Assembly (NCBI GenBank): GCA_050633885.1 | Contig: JBOEHK010000002.1 | Location: 806,001-870,000 of the forward strand | Reading direction: 5' to 3' | Length of the DNA stretch: 64,000 nt | Source: JAWSVE01 sp050633885 | GTDB lineage: Bacteria > Pseudomonadota > Gammaproteobacteria > Pseudomonadales > Cellvibrionaceae | Part shown: one piece after another, positions 1 to 8,341 of the stretch | How positions within the stretch are numbered: the first letter of the stretch is position 1 | How the letters are laid out: each line of letters begins with the position of its first letter | Program-made: the position numbers and the translations under genes | The notes under the pieces: model-generated | The model's input: only the letters and a program-made list of their open reading frames with translations | What the model was told of the DNA's origin: nothing | Database searches by the model: none

Positions 1-486
1 TTGAAAGATGCTGGTGCCAGTGATGTGTGGGGAATGGATCCTTCCCCTTATTTGTTACAGCATGCTTCAAAAGATCACTCCGATATTTCATTTGTTCAAG
101 CGGTGGCCGAAAGTACTGGATTTCCATCTGCTCGATTTGATGGAATTGCGGCTTGTTTTTTGTTTCATGAAATTCCCCCGCGATATCTAGCTAAAGCTCT
201 TACTGAATTTAATCGAATACTGAGAACGAATGGCTTAGTTGCTATTTGTGAGCCATCTCCGTTGCAAGTGGATCTCAGTCTCTGGCAAATATTGAAGCAA
301 TTCGGGATAAAAGGATTTTATTTTGGTGTGCTTGCTCGTTTTGTTTATGAGCCATTTTTAGATGCGTGGCACAAACAAAGTTCGCAAATAGGAATGTTCG
401 AGCGATACGGATTTGAAGTTGTTTCTGATGAAATTGGTATGCCGTTAAGGCATATTGTTTTACGTAAGAAGAAAACACTTGCCTGA
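1..486 (+). CDS. SAM-dependent methyltransferase, 3' part only
   Basis: The reading frame is already open at base 1 and ends at a TGA, so the 5' part of the gene lies outside the window. The first residues (VWGMDPSPYLLQHA) look like the strand after motif I of a class I methyltransferase, with an Asp positioned to bind the SAM ribose. FDGIAACFLFHEIP fits motif II, and RILRTNGLVAICEPSP fits the post-II/motif III region of the Methyltransf_11 type. The glycine-rich motif I itself is not in view. The substrate cannot be told. The gene converges with the minus-strand gene that follows. Confidence 0.75.
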   Translation: MKDAGASDVWGMDPSPYLLQHASKDHSDISFVQAVAESTGFPSARFDGIAACFLFHEIPPRYLAKALTEFNRILRTNGLVAICEPSPLQVDLSLWQILKQFGIKGFYFGVLARFVYEPFLDAWHKQSSQIGMFERYGFEVVSDEIGMPLRHIVLRKKKTLA

Positions 487-528
487 TTCACGCTTGCTTT
501 GCTTAGGGTCGCCTTTGGCCCTTATGAT

Positions 529-1035
529 TTAGCTATTCCTAGTTGGCCCCGCTACAGATTCTATGTTTTCTTTTAATTCTTTACGGAAACCAAGAAGGAA
601 AACCAATTCAGCAAGAACAAATAACGGTCCAATAGCCAACCCCATAATGTCATCGACAAAGGCCGGTTTACGTTTTTCATAAACGTGACCAATAAATTGG
701 ATGACCCAGCCTACGAAAAAAAAGCCAATCGACATAGATAACCAATATGTTGTTGATTGCTCTGCCGTATAACGGCCAAATAGCACTGAAAGTGCCATTA
801 ACACAGACATAACGGCTCCCATCCATAGATCCAGTTTCAAATAAAATAGAGACGCTATGACAGCAATCAGAAGGGCTGGGGAACTAAGATAGCCAACGAT
901 TTCAAAACTTGGCCGAGATAAGAGCGCTGTGAACCCGAGAACAATGAGAGGAATTCCAATAAAGTGAGAAATGATATTGCGGGTATTTCGGTGATATTCA
1001 GCATATTGAGTTAGGTGCTGTGTTAAATTTTTCAT
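529..1035 (-). CDS. Mpo1/DUF962-family membrane protein
   Basis: The 168-residue protein has about five hydrophobic segments. It carries family landmarks: YAEYHRNTRNIISHFIGIP at the N terminus and QFIGHVYEKRKPA near residue 115. The yeast member Mpo1 is an iron-dependent dioxygenase acting on 2-hydroxy fatty acids; bacterial members are mostly uncharacterised, so the enzymatic role here is inferred. I start at the internal ATG (1035) because homology begins there. An in-frame ATG at 1179 would add 48 unrelated residues and sits against the crp terminator hairpin. No good ribosome site precedes 1035: the region reads CCCCCCTCCT, the complement of a Shine-Dalgarno sequence. Confidence 0.75.
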   Translation of the reverse strand: MKNLTQHLTQYAEYHRNTRNIISHFIGIPLIVLGFTALLSRPSFEIVGYLSSPALLIAVIASLFYLKLDLWMGAVMSVLMALSVLFGRYTAEQSTTYWLSMSIGFFFVGWVIQFIGHVYEKRKPAFVDDIMGLAIGPLFVLAELVFLLGFRKELKENIESVAGPTRNS

Positions 1036-1181
1036 AGGAGGGGGGGCATCATTTTGATAAATTACAGCACGGTTATGGGCTCTACTTTTATAAATCTCAA
1101 TGGAGAGGCCAAGGTATTGAACCAAAGATTCACGTGTTTTTGAAGAAGTATTGGGGGATAAGTGAGAAGTGGTAATCATGT

Positions 1182-1208
1182 TAAGAAGCAGGAATGGCCT
1201 GCTTCTTA
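1182..1208 (-). terminator. hairpin downstream of crp
   Basis: Perfect 11-bp inverted repeat (TAAGAAGCAGG, loop AATGG, then its complement), 46 bp past the crp stop codon. It has no T run, so it may slow or end transcription only partly, or protect the mRNA 3' end. Confidence 0.55.
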
Positions 1209-1253
1209 CTGAATGAGACTTAAATAAGTTTTGGTTATCAGTTTGGTAATGTC

Positions 1254-1889
1254 TTAACGTGTTCCGAAGACGACCATGGTTTTACCTTTGACTGAGACAA
1301 GTCCCTGATCTTCAAGAGTTTTTAATACACGGCCAACCATTTCTCGAGAGCAACCTACAATGCGTCCTATCTCCTGACGAGTGATTTTAATTTGCATGCC
1401 GTCTGGATGAGTCATGGCATCTGGCTCTTTGCACAAATCGAGTAATGTTCTTGCAACTCGGCCAGTGACATCTAAAAATGCGAGATCACCGACTTTACGT
1501 GTCGTAGCGCGTAAGCGTCTGGCCATCTGAGAGCCCAGTGCAAAAAGAAATTCTGGATGATTTTCAGAGACCTCCTCAAATTTAGCGTAACTGATTTCGG
1601 CAACCTCGCATTCGGTTTTAGCACGAATCCAGGCGCTTCGAGGATCTTCATCGCCAAAAAGGCCCATTTCACCAAAGAAATCACCATCATTAAGGTACGC
1701 GACGATCATTTCTCGACCTTCGTCATCTTCGATTAAAACGGTGACAGATCCCTTGATGATGTAATAGAGAGAATCACTTTTGTCCCCAGCATAAATTAAC
1801 GTACTTTTGGCGGGGTAACGGCGTCGATGGCAATGACTTAAAAAGTCCTCGACGTTTTTAATATGTGGTGTGAGAGATACGGCGACCAA
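1254..1889 (-). CDS. crp: cAMP receptor protein, Crp/Vfr type
   Basis: Global transcription factor of 211 residues, the same size as E. coli CRP (210). The N-terminal beta-roll holds the cAMP pocket: GEMG at 73-76, R84-S85 in PRSAWIRAKT, and T129-T130 in the C helix (E. coli T127/S128). The C-terminal helix-turn-helix at about 169-193 (ITRQEIGRIVGCSREMVGR) is almost the E. coli sequence, so the protein should read TGTGA-N6-TCACA sites. A near-consensus site lies in the divergent spacer to the OsmC-family gene, which suggests autoregulation or control of that gene. The fit to the Crp/Vfr branch is clear; the choice between the names crp and vfr is convention. Confidence 0.93.
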   Translation of the reverse strand: MVAVSLTPHIKNVEDFLSHCHRRRYPAKSTLIYAGDKSDSLYYIIKGSVTVLIEDDEGREMIVAYLNDGDFFGEMGLFGDEDPRSAWIRAKTECEVAEISYAKFEEVSENHPEFLFALGSQMARRLRATTRKVGDLAFLDVTGRVARTLLDLCKEPDAMTHPDGMQIKITRQEIGRIVGCSREMVGRVLKTLEDQGLVSVKGKTMVVFGTR

Positions 1890-2143
1890 AGTCTGGTTCC
1901 TCAGATTGCTAAAATGTTATGTTGCTTGATGTTGATAATACTAAAGCTAAATAGCTTTATATTTATTACAGTAAATTGCTAGCACCTTGCGATAACTGGC
2001 TGTAATTTCAAAGCATTATGTCCGTTATTCGATTTAGAATCTAGTCTGACATCCTTAAACACTAATTACTCCCGACCAGCTATAAAAAGCTAAAAATAAA
2101 CGCCTATTTATAAAAAATGGTACTTAAAACGTGAGGGTATAAG

Positions 2144-2302
2144 ATGATTCAAGGGATTATGGTATTCTTCCTCTCTTGTCGACAACGCCTTATTGCTAGA
2201 CTAATGAAATTTAGCATCATTTTTTTGAGATGTTTGTCACACTTTAACCGATGCGGATGCTATTTGCAGTATCCGCATTTTGATTCTAGAGCGAATAAAT
2301 AG
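2144..2302 (+). CDS. possible small ORF, 52 aa, upstream of the OsmC-family gene
   Basis: ATG at 2144 is preceded by GAGGG at 7-nt spacing, a better ribosome site than many genes here have. The frame stays open until a TAG eight bases before the OsmC-family start codon, so translation could be coupled. The product is basic, hydrophobic and Cys-rich (for example FSIIFLRCLSHF) and I do not recognise it. Against it, a Crp-like site and a terminator-like hairpin lie inside the frame. It may be a leader peptide or chance. Confidence 0.25.
   Translation: MIQGIMVFFLSCRQRLIARLMKFSIIFLRCLSHFNRCGCYLQYPHFDSRANK
2223..2244. promoter_or_regulatory. candidate Crp-binding site
   Basis: TGAGA-N6-TCACA at 2226-2241, one mismatch from the E. 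coli consensus TGTGA-N6-TCACA, with T-rich and A/T flanks. It lies 70 bp upstream of the OsmC-family start and about 335 bp upstream of crp, between two divergent genes, one of which encodes Crp itself. Confidence 0.5.
2251..2278 (+). other. hairpin just upstream of the OsmC-family gene
   Basis: ATGCGGAT and ATCCGCAT pair around a 12-nt loop that can extend by two CT/AG pairs; TTTTGATT follows. It looks like a weak intrinsic terminator or attenuator 33 bp before the start codon. It could end a short leader or small RNA starting in the spacer. Confidence 0.4.
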
Positions 2303-2310
2303 GTATTCAA

Positions 2311-2739
2311 ATGGAAGCAACCGTAAAGTGGGTTGATGGCGCAATGTTTTTGGGTGAGTCAGGTAGTGGTCATAGTGTCGTTATGGATGGGCCAGAAGAT
2401 CATGGCGGTAGGAATATGGGCGTTCGCCCTATGGAAATGTTGCTTTTAGGCTTAGGTGGTTGTTCAACCTTTGATGTGATGAGCATTTTACAAAAATCTC
2501 GCCAGCAAGTGTCAGACTGTAAAGTGAATATTACAGCAAAGAGGGCTGATGCCGTTCCAGCTATTTTCACAGACATTCATTTACATTTCGTTGTCTCAGG
2601 TAAAAAGTTGAAAGAAGCGCAAGTGAAACGCGCTGTCGATTTATCTGCCACGAAGTATTGTTCAGCTTCTATTATGCTGGAGTCTGCGGGCGTAAAGATT
2701 AGCCATGATTATGAGATGGTTGAAGAAGAGAATAGCTGA
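2311..2739 (+). CDS. OsmC-family peroxiredoxin-like protein (YhfA-like)
   Basis: A 142-residue OsmC/Ohr-fold protein. The two conserved cysteines are visible: C51 in LGLGGCSTFD and C117 in SATKYCSAS. Members form dimers and reduce organic hydroperoxides through this Cys pair, but the YhfA-like branch has no firmly known substrate. GGRNMGVRPMEMLL is typical of this branch, which often sits beside crp in gammaproteobacteria. The Crp-like site upstream suggests catabolite control. Not classical OsmC or Ohr by its N terminus. Confidence 0.85.
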   Translation: MEATVKWVDGAMFLGESGSGHSVVMDGPEDHGGRNMGVRPMEMLLLGLGGCSTFDVMSILQKSRQQVSDCKVNITAKRADAVPAIFTDIHLHFVVSGKKLKEAQVKRAVDLSATKYCSASIMLESAGVKISHDYEMVEEENS

Positions 2740-2793
2740 AGTTGCTAGGTCAGGCTTTGTTAGCTTCAGACTCTGTCACTTTATATTTAGAGG

Positions 2794-3441
2794 CTATATC
2801 CGATAACTTAGGTTGGTCATTACTTTTGATACTAAACTCATTGCGGTTTTGACCGGTTTCGGAAAAACGGCGCCGCCGGCATTCAAAGCAGCTTCTCCAT
2901 GCTTTCGTTCGTCTTCAAGCATTTGGTTGACGATAACTTGGCTCTTGGAGTCCGAGGAAGGGAGAGAGCCTAAATGCCCCTCAAGATGCTGGCTGACTTG
3001 CTCTTCAGTTGCTGCAACAAAGCCAAGACTAATCTTGTCGCTGATTAAGCCAGCACTTGCGCCAATACTAAACGACAGACCGTACCAGATAGGATTTAAC
3101 ACACTAGGTTGACTATCGAGTTGATGCAATCTTTCTTCACACCACTGTAAGTGGTCTATTTCTTCTTTAGCGGCATTTTCCATCTCTTCTCGAACATCAG
3201 GCAGCTTAGCCGTTAAAGCTTGTCCTTGATAAAGGGCTTGAGCACACACTTCACCGGAATGGTTTACACGCATCAAACCAGCCGCATGTTCACGTTCTGT
3301 TTCAGAGAGTTGAGTTTCATCCACCCCATCAGAAGGGTTTGGCCGTTGGCTAGAGTGCTGATTGGCAGAAGTCAGCGTCCGTAAAGCATGATCGGCTTGA
3401 ATTAACAGTTTATCGATGGCGCTAAATTGTTTTGCTGACAT
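2794..3441 (-). CDS. coq7: 3-demethoxyubiquinol 3-hydroxylase (Coq7)
   Basis: Diiron monooxygenase for the penultimate hydroxylation in ubiquinone synthesis, a peripheral inner-membrane enzyme. With the start at 3441 it is 215 residues, the usual length. Predicted iron ligands are in place: E64 (NHSGE), E94 and H97 (KEEIDHLQW), E146/E147 (ATEEQV), and E178 and H181 (EDERKHGE). An upstream in-frame start at 3498 would add 19 residues with no homology. Many enteric bacteria use UbiF for this step; Coq7 is the Pseudomonas-type alternative. The gene converges with the OsmC-family gene. Confidence 0.93.
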   Translation of the reverse strand: MSAKQFSAIDKLLIQADHALRTLTSANQHSSQRPNPSDGVDETQLSETEREHAAGLMRVNHSGEVCAQALYQGQALTAKLPDVREEMENAAKEEIDHLQWCEERLHQLDSQPSVLNPIWYGLSFSIGASAGLISDKISLGFVAATEEQVSQHLEGHLGSLPSSDSKSQVIVNQMLEDERKHGEAALNAGGAVFPKPVKTAMSLVSKVMTNLSYRI

Positions 3442-3605
3442 GAGATGGCCTGCTATTAGTAGTGTCCAGATTGTAAAACAAAATGGTTGATGACCCAACC
3501 AGTCCTTGGCAGTAACAGATGGCTTGGATACTATCCATTTTTAAAAGAAAGGCAGCAGTTTCAAAATATTTGCAACAAACAACGAAAGAGCAATGAGATT
3601 TTAAA

Positions 3606-4556
3606 ATGGCAGATACACCTTACAAAGATGTTGGATTTGGTATTACATGTATTGATACAGGCTTAGGACGAAAAGAATTAGCGGCCTGTTATTTGATGGA
3701 AGAAGATAATCACTTAGCGATAATTGAAACTGGGACGGGTCGATCAGTACCAACGATCATGAATCTGATAAAACAAAAAGGCTATCAACCTGAGCAAGTG
3801 GATTATGTCATCATCACCCATGTGCATTTAGACCACGCTGGGGGTGCAAGCGAATTAATGCAAATTTTGCCAAATGCAAAATTAGTTGTTCATCCTCGCG
3901 GTGCTCGCCACATGGCCGACCCTTCTAAGTTACAAGCGGGTGCAATGGCTGTGTATGGAGAAAAGAAATATTATGAACAGTATGGCGATCTTGTACCCAT
4001 CACTGAAAATAAAATGATTATTGCGGATGATAATTTTGAATTGTTATTGGCGAATCGAAAATTAATTTTTTTAGATACGCCTGGCCATGCGCGACATCAT
4101 TTTTGTGTTTACGATAAACAGAGTGAAGGTATATTTACTGGCGATACCATGGGGATTGTTTATAGAGAATTGAGTGAAGGGTTTGGACACTTCGTTATGC
4201 CCTCGACGACACCTGTGCAATTTGACCCTGAAGCAATGAAATCCTCTATTGATAAAATGATGGCGCTACAACCCAAGCGGTTTTTTCTGACGCACTATGG
4301 CATGGTTGAAAATACCAAAAAGCATTCAGCTGAGTTGAAACGGAAAGTTGATGAATATGTTGATTTTGGGAATAAATATTATATTGATCCAGAGCGAAAA
4401 AATACGCTAAGAGAAAAATTACTGACGTTTACACTAGATCAATTAAAAGAGCATGGTTCGCCACTTTCTCTGGATGATCAAAAAGAAGTTTTACTTATGG
4501 ATATTAATTTAAACGCTCAAGGCATTAATGTTTGGCTGGATCAGAATAATAAGTAA
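3606..4556 (+). CDS. metallo-beta-lactamase-fold hydrolase
   Basis: A 316-residue MBL-fold protein with the dinuclear metal motif H72-x-H74-x-D76-H77 (THVHLDHAGG), a later metal-ligand His (TPGHARHHF) and the bridging Asp in FTGDTMG. HYGM near residue 229 may carry the last His. Members include glyoxalase II-like thioesterases, lactonases and beta-lactamases. This one has no signal peptide and an extra C-terminal helical region of about 80 residues, so a cytoplasmic hydrolase of unknown substrate is likely. It is followed 59 bp later by the Ycf46-type ATPase, probably in the same transcript. Confidence 0.8.
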   Translation: MADTPYKDVGFGITCIDTGLGRKELAACYLMEEDNHLAIIETGTGRSVPTIMNLIKQKGYQPEQVDYVIITHVHLDHAGGASELMQILPNAKLVVHPRGARHMADPSKLQAGAMAVYGEKKYYEQYGDLVPITENKMIIADDNFELLLANRKLIFLDTPGHARHHFCVYDKQSEGIFTGDTMGIVYRELSEGFGHFVMPSTTPVQFDPEAMKSSIDKMMALQPKRFFLTHYGMVENTKKHSAELKRKVDEYVDFGNKYYIDPERKNTLREKLLTFTLDQLKEHGSPLSLDDQKEVLLMDINLNAQGINVWLDQNNK

Positions 4557-4615
4557 TGAATAAGTGTTTAACGAGTCACCAAAAAAATTAAAAAATAAAC
4601 GAAAGGATTGTCTGG

Positions 4616-6100
4616 GTGAAAGATTCCAAAGATATAAGTTTGCTTTTAGATTCGAAAGTCCCGTTAGTTGTTATTGAAACCTTTGACGAAAAGCGTGCAT
4701 TAGACATGTTGTTGAAAGTCGCTAACAAAAGAAGTAAAAATATTTATCGCTGGTCAGTGACCGATGGTTTAGCGAAATTAAGCTTCGGCCCGCAGGTGGT
4801 GTCTATTTCAGACCAGACAAACCCTAAAGCTATCCTTGAGCATATTAAACAAACGGTAACACCTGGCATCTATGTTTTATGTGATTTTCATCCTTATTTA
4901 AACGATGACCCCTTTAATATCCGCTTAATAAAAGACATTGCTCAACTGCATACCAGTGTTCCCAATACGTTAGTTTTTTTAAGTCACCAGTTTTCAGTGC
5001 CGGCTGAATTGTCTCGATACAGCGCAGTTGTGCAAATGTCGCTACCCAGTGATGAAGAAATCATGGCCATTGTTCGGGAAGAAGCAAGGTTGTGGACTCA
5101 AAATCAAGCTGGAACTAAAGTTAAAACGGATAGTGAAACCATAAAAAAATTAGTCGCAAATTTAAAAGGCTTAAGTCATTCAGAAGTTCATCGATTAGCG
5201 CGAGGAGCAATTGTTGACGATGGCGCAATCACTGAAGATGATATTCCTGAAGTTAACAAAGCAAAATTCCAGCTCATGGACATGGAAGGTGTATTGAGTT
5301 TTGAATACAACACAGAAAAATTTTCAAACGTTGGCGGTCTTCATCGATTGAAACATTGGCTAGAAGAAAGAAGGCCGATTTTTTTTAATGATGAAGCCGT
5401 TAAATCAGATATTCCTAAAGGCATAATGTTAACGGGCGTGCAAGGTGCGGGTAAAAGTTTGGCTGCAAAAAGTATAGCAGGCTACTGGGGTTTGCCTTTG
5501 CTACGATTAGACTTCGGTGCACTTTATAATAAATATTTTGGTGAAACAGAAAGAAACTTACGTGAAGCGTTGAAATTAGCAGAAGTCATGTCACCGTGCT
5601 TGTTGTGGTTAGATGAAATTGAAAAAGGTGTTGGTTCTGATGAACATGATAGCGGGACAAGCAAGCGGGTACTTGGTACATTTTTAACATGGATGGCAGA
5701 AAGAGATTCTAGAGTGTTTGTCGTGGCAACGAGTAATGATATGACGAGCCTTCCGCCAGAATTAATTCGTAAAGGCCGTCTTGATGAAATATTTTTTGTA
5801 GACTTACCCGATAAAGAAACGCGTTTAGATATTTTTTCTATTCATTTAAATAAAAGAGATTACGACGCGACTCAATTCGATTTGTTTTCATTGTCTGAAG
5901 CGAGTGAAGGTTTTTCTGGTGCTGAGATAGAGCAAGCCGTTGTCGCATCAATTTATGCATCTGTTGCACAAAAAGAAGATTTAAACGAGCACCATATTAT
6001 TACAGAAATACACAACACGTCTCCGTTATCTGTCGTGATGTCAGAGAAAGTTGCAAAACTGAGAGAGTGGGCACAAGGGCGTACGGTGATTGCTAACTAG
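4616..6100 (+). CDS. AAA family ATPase, Ycf46 type
   Basis: A 494-residue protein starting at GTG after AAAGGA. Residues 1-220 form the N-terminal domain typical of Ycf46 (KVPLVVIETFDEKRALD). The AAA core has Walker A GVQGAGKS at 274-281, Walker B LLWLDE at 329-334, sensor 1 ATSND at 371-375, and arginine-finger residues in RKGRLDE (385-391). Ycf46 is a little-studied AAA protein of algal plastids, cyanobacteria and some proteobacteria. A role in carbon and photosynthesis regulation is reported for cyanobacteria; its job in a heterotroph is unknown. The core also resembles FtsH/Cdc48 but has no protease domain. Confidence 0.85.
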   Translation: MKDSKDISLLLDSKVPLVVIETFDEKRALDMLLKVANKRSKNIYRWSVTDGLAKLSFGPQVVSISDQTNPKAILEHIKQTVTPGIYVLCDFHPYLNDDPFNIRLIKDIAQLHTSVPNTLVFLSHQFSVPAELSRYSAVVQMSLPSDEEIMAIVREEARLWTQNQAGTKVKTDSETIKKLVANLKGLSHSEVHRLARGAIVDDGAITEDDIPEVNKAKFQLMDMEGVLSFEYNTEKFSNVGGLHRLKHWLEERRPIFFNDEAVKSDIPKGIMLTGVQGAGKSLAAKSIAGYWGLPLLRLDFGALYNKYFGETERNLREALKLAEVMSPCLLWLDEIEKGVGSDEHDSGTSKRVLGTFLTWMAERDSRVFVVATSNDMTSLPPELIRKGRLDEIFFVDLPDKETRLDIFSIHLNKRDYDATQFDLFSLSEASEGFSGAEIEQAVVASIYASVAQKEDLNEHHIITEIHNTSPLSVVMSEKVAKLREWAQGRTVIAN

Positions 6101-6164
6101 GTAAGTCAATTTAAATAACTATTTAATAAACATTTTACTTAACGACTCAAATATACATCCACAT

Positions 6165-6206
6165 AAAAAAGAGCGCATAGATTAAATTCAATACACGCTC
6201 TTTTTT
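6165..6206. terminator. bidirectional terminator
   Basis: AAAAAAGAGCG and CGCTCTTTTTT form a perfect stem around a 20-nt loop, with a T run on both strands. It lies between the converging AAA ATPase gene and the small membrane-protein gene. Confidence 0.75.
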
Positions 6207-6238
6207 GTTTTCAATTGCAATTTTGTTTTTATGACAAA

Positions 6239-6463
6239 TTAGCTTTTACGATCAAGCAATGAAATTGATTCAGAGATTTTGCTAACAATATCTTCAGATA
6301 AGGCTTCGGTTTTTTCAATAGGTGTTTTGACCAATTTAACCGAGCTTTCAGACACATTCCCTGATTGCCTATCCATCAACATGGCAGAACCATAAGTGAC
6401 TAAAGGTGCCAAAACGAGTGCTGCTGTGATTGCGATATATTGAATAGTCTTTTGCGTATCCAT
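6239..6463 (-). CDS. small single-pass membrane protein, hypothetical
   Basis: 74 residues. A short N terminus is followed by one hydrophobic segment (about 8-30, IQYIAITAALVLAPLVTYGS) and a polar tail rich in Ser, Glu and Lys. A ribosome site (GAGGAT) precedes the ATG and a strong terminator follows the stop, which supports a real single-gene unit. I do not recognise the family. Confidence 0.6.
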   Translation of the reverse strand: MDTQKTIQYIAITAALVLAPLVTYGSAMLMDRQSGNVSESSVKLVKTPIEKTEALSEDIVSKISESISLLDRKS

Positions 6464-6941
6464 TTTTAAATCCTCACTTTAAAATCAGCCCTACTTGTTA
6501 TCAATGTTATCGTTTCGGGGCTGAAAAACGAGACATTGATCACAGTATAGGTGTGATTTTTAAAAAAAGAAATCAAAAGTGAATACTTGGAGCTTTAAAA
6601 TATTCTTTTGGTTATAGATGGTGGGTGTTTATATTGCTTTAAGCGCTTAAGGTATCTGATGGTGCGGATAGGTAGTGTTTTTATTCGGATTATCCCCAAT
6701 ATATAGTTCTACCCTACGCATGTTTTTTTGAGAAAAAACTTTAATTAACGGTTGTAATTAACTGAAAATACAATGGAATCCGAGATTTTGTGCATTCAGG
6801 AAATAGAGTGCAAGTCCAGAGGACAGATGAAGTAGTAGCGAAAAAACTAAGTTTTGCAGGTCACTGCTGGCACTGTGACCAAGCATTCTATGATTTTATT
6901 TCAAATCCATTTTCAGACCTTGTAAGCGCCAATACTTTAAG
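6464..6941. other. intergenic region without a recognisable gene
   Basis: 478 bp between the purD 3' end and the small membrane-protein gene. It is AT-rich and without a credible coding frame. A 6-bp stem (GGTCAC, 10-nt loop, GTGACC at 6859-6880) lies about 60 bp past the purD stop and may end the purHD transcript, although its T run is displaced by a dozen bases. Confidence 0.4.
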
Positions 6942-8228
6942 TTAATTCTTTTCTCTAGCAATCGCACGATAAGCAATATCATCTCTTTTATAGCAACCGT
7001 CCCAAGAAATTTTATTGGCTAAAGCGTAAGCGCGTTGCTGTGCTTCAGTGATGGTGGGTGCCATTGCTGTTGCACACAAAATTCTTCCGCCATTGGTGAC
7101 AGTTTTGCCTTCTTTTAATGAGGTGCCGGCATGAAAAACTTTTTCGCCAGCGGTTTCATTGTGAGGAAGCCCTGAGATGACATCGCCTTTTTTGTAATCA
7201 CCGGGATAGCCGCCTGCCGCCAATACAACGCCGACAGCGGGACGAGGGTCCCAGTCTGAAATCATTTCGTTTAAAGCGCCGTCTAATGCCGCTTCGCAAA
7301 TCTCTACTAAATCAGATTTTAATCGCATTAGTATCGGCTGAGTTTCTGGGTCACCCATTCGGCAATTGTATTCGATAACTTTTGGAGTGCCGTCGTTTGA
7401 AATCATTAAGCCAGCATATAAAAAGCCAGTAAACGAATTACCTTCTTTTGCCATACCTTCAATGGTGGGGACAATCACTTCATTCATGACGCGTTCATAA
7501 ACTTCATCGGTGACAACAGGCGCGGGTGAATAAGCGCCCATGCCTCCGGTATTTAAACCCGTATCGCTATTGCCGACACGTTTATGGTCTTGGCTGGTCG
7601 CCATGGGGAGAATATGTTTTCCATCGGCAATGACAATAAAGCTTGCTTCTTCTCCGTCTAAAAATTCTTCAATGACAACACGGCAACCTGCTTCGCCAAA
7701 AGAATTACCTGACAGCATATCGATAACTGCTTCTTTTGCTTCCTCGACGTTCATAGCAACAATGACGCCTTTACCGGCAGCGAGTCCATCTGCTTTTACG
7801 ACAATGGGAGCGCCTTGTTCATCGATGTAAGCGAGGGCTGGTTCTATATCGGTAAAACTTTTGTAATAGCCTGTTGGAATGTTATGTCGTGCAAGGAAGT
7901 CTTTTGTAAAAGCTTTTGAGCCTTCTAGTTGAGCTGCACCTTGTGTTGGGCCAAAGCAGGGGAGGTTTTTTTCTTGAAAATAATTAACAATGCCATCCAC
8001 TAAAGGGGCTTCTGGGCCAATGACAGTGAGATCCACATTTTTTTCTTTTGCGAATTTAGCCAGACCTTCGAAGTCCATTGTGGAAAGAGGAACGTTAGTT
8101 AATTTATTTTCTAATGCTGTTCCTGCATTGCCTGGAGCGACAAATACATTTTCAACGCGATCACTTTGCGCGCACTTCCAAGCGAGTGCATGTTCTCGAC
8201 CGCCATTTCCAACGACTAAAATATTCAT
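6942..8228 (-). CDS. purD: phosphoribosylamine-glycine ligase
   Basis: Second step of purine synthesis: ATP-dependent joining of phosphoribosylamine and glycine. At 428 residues it has the usual length. It opens with MNILVVGNGGREHALAWK, then GPEAPLVDGI (71-80) and the ATP-grasp region KADGLAAGKGV (145-155); GGMGAYSPAP and YNCRMGDPETQ are also family marks. I start at 8228 because a start at 8309 adds 27 non-homologous residues. It lies 111 bp downstream of purH, from which it is probably cotranscribed across a repeat that could attenuate. Confidence 0.95.
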   Translation of the reverse strand: MNILVVGNGGREHALAWKCAQSDRVENVFVAPGNAGTALENKLTNVPLSTMDFEGLAKFAKEKNVDLTVIGPEAPLVDGIVNYFQEKNLPCFGPTQGAAQLEGSKAFTKDFLARHNIPTGYYKSFTDIEPALAYIDEQGAPIVVKADGLAAGKGVIVAMNVEEAKEAVIDMLSGNSFGEAGCRVVIEEFLDGEEASFIVIADGKHILPMATSQDHKRVGNSDTGLNTGGMGAYSPAPVVTDEVYERVMNEVIVPTIEGMAKEGNSFTGFLYAGLMISNDGTPKVIEYNCRMGDPETQPILMRLKSDLVEICEAALDGALNEMISDWDPRPAVGVVLAAGGYPGDYKKGDVISGLPHNETAGEKVFHAGTSLKEGKTVTNGGRILCATAMAPTITEAQQRAYALANKISWDGCYKRDDIAYRAIAREKN

Positions 8229-8307
8229 GAAGGGGGTTACCTTGTTGCTTTTAAAATCTAAAAATTTTTTAAGAAAAGTGTCTGTAAGTATATTGGTGCA
8301 ATGTTTC

Positions 8308-8341
8308 AAAGACGTCTTTCAATTAAAGACGCCTTTCAATT
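8308..8341. repeat. 17-bp tandem duplication at the purH-purD junction
   Basis: Two copies of AAAGACGYCTTTCAATT in tandem, with one mismatch. The second copy reaches into the purH stop codon. One copy contains the perfect palindrome AAAGACGTCTTT, so a small hairpin could form in the purHD mRNA. Confidence 0.7.

Larger units (their letters stand above)
1890..2310. other. divergent spacer between crp and the OsmC-family gene
   Basis: 421 bp that must hold the promoters of two divergent genes. It contains a Crp-like palindrome (2223-2244), a hairpin (2251-2278) and a 52-codon open frame with a good ribosome site (2144-2302), each listed separately. The half nearest crp is AT-rich with no other structure that I can see. 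Confidence 0.6.

Noticed and set aside
1036..1179. 48-residue N-terminal extension of the Mpo1-like protein
   Set aside because: Not similar to the family, starts at the edge of the crp terminator hairpin, and no ribosome site was seen; the start at 1035 is preferred.
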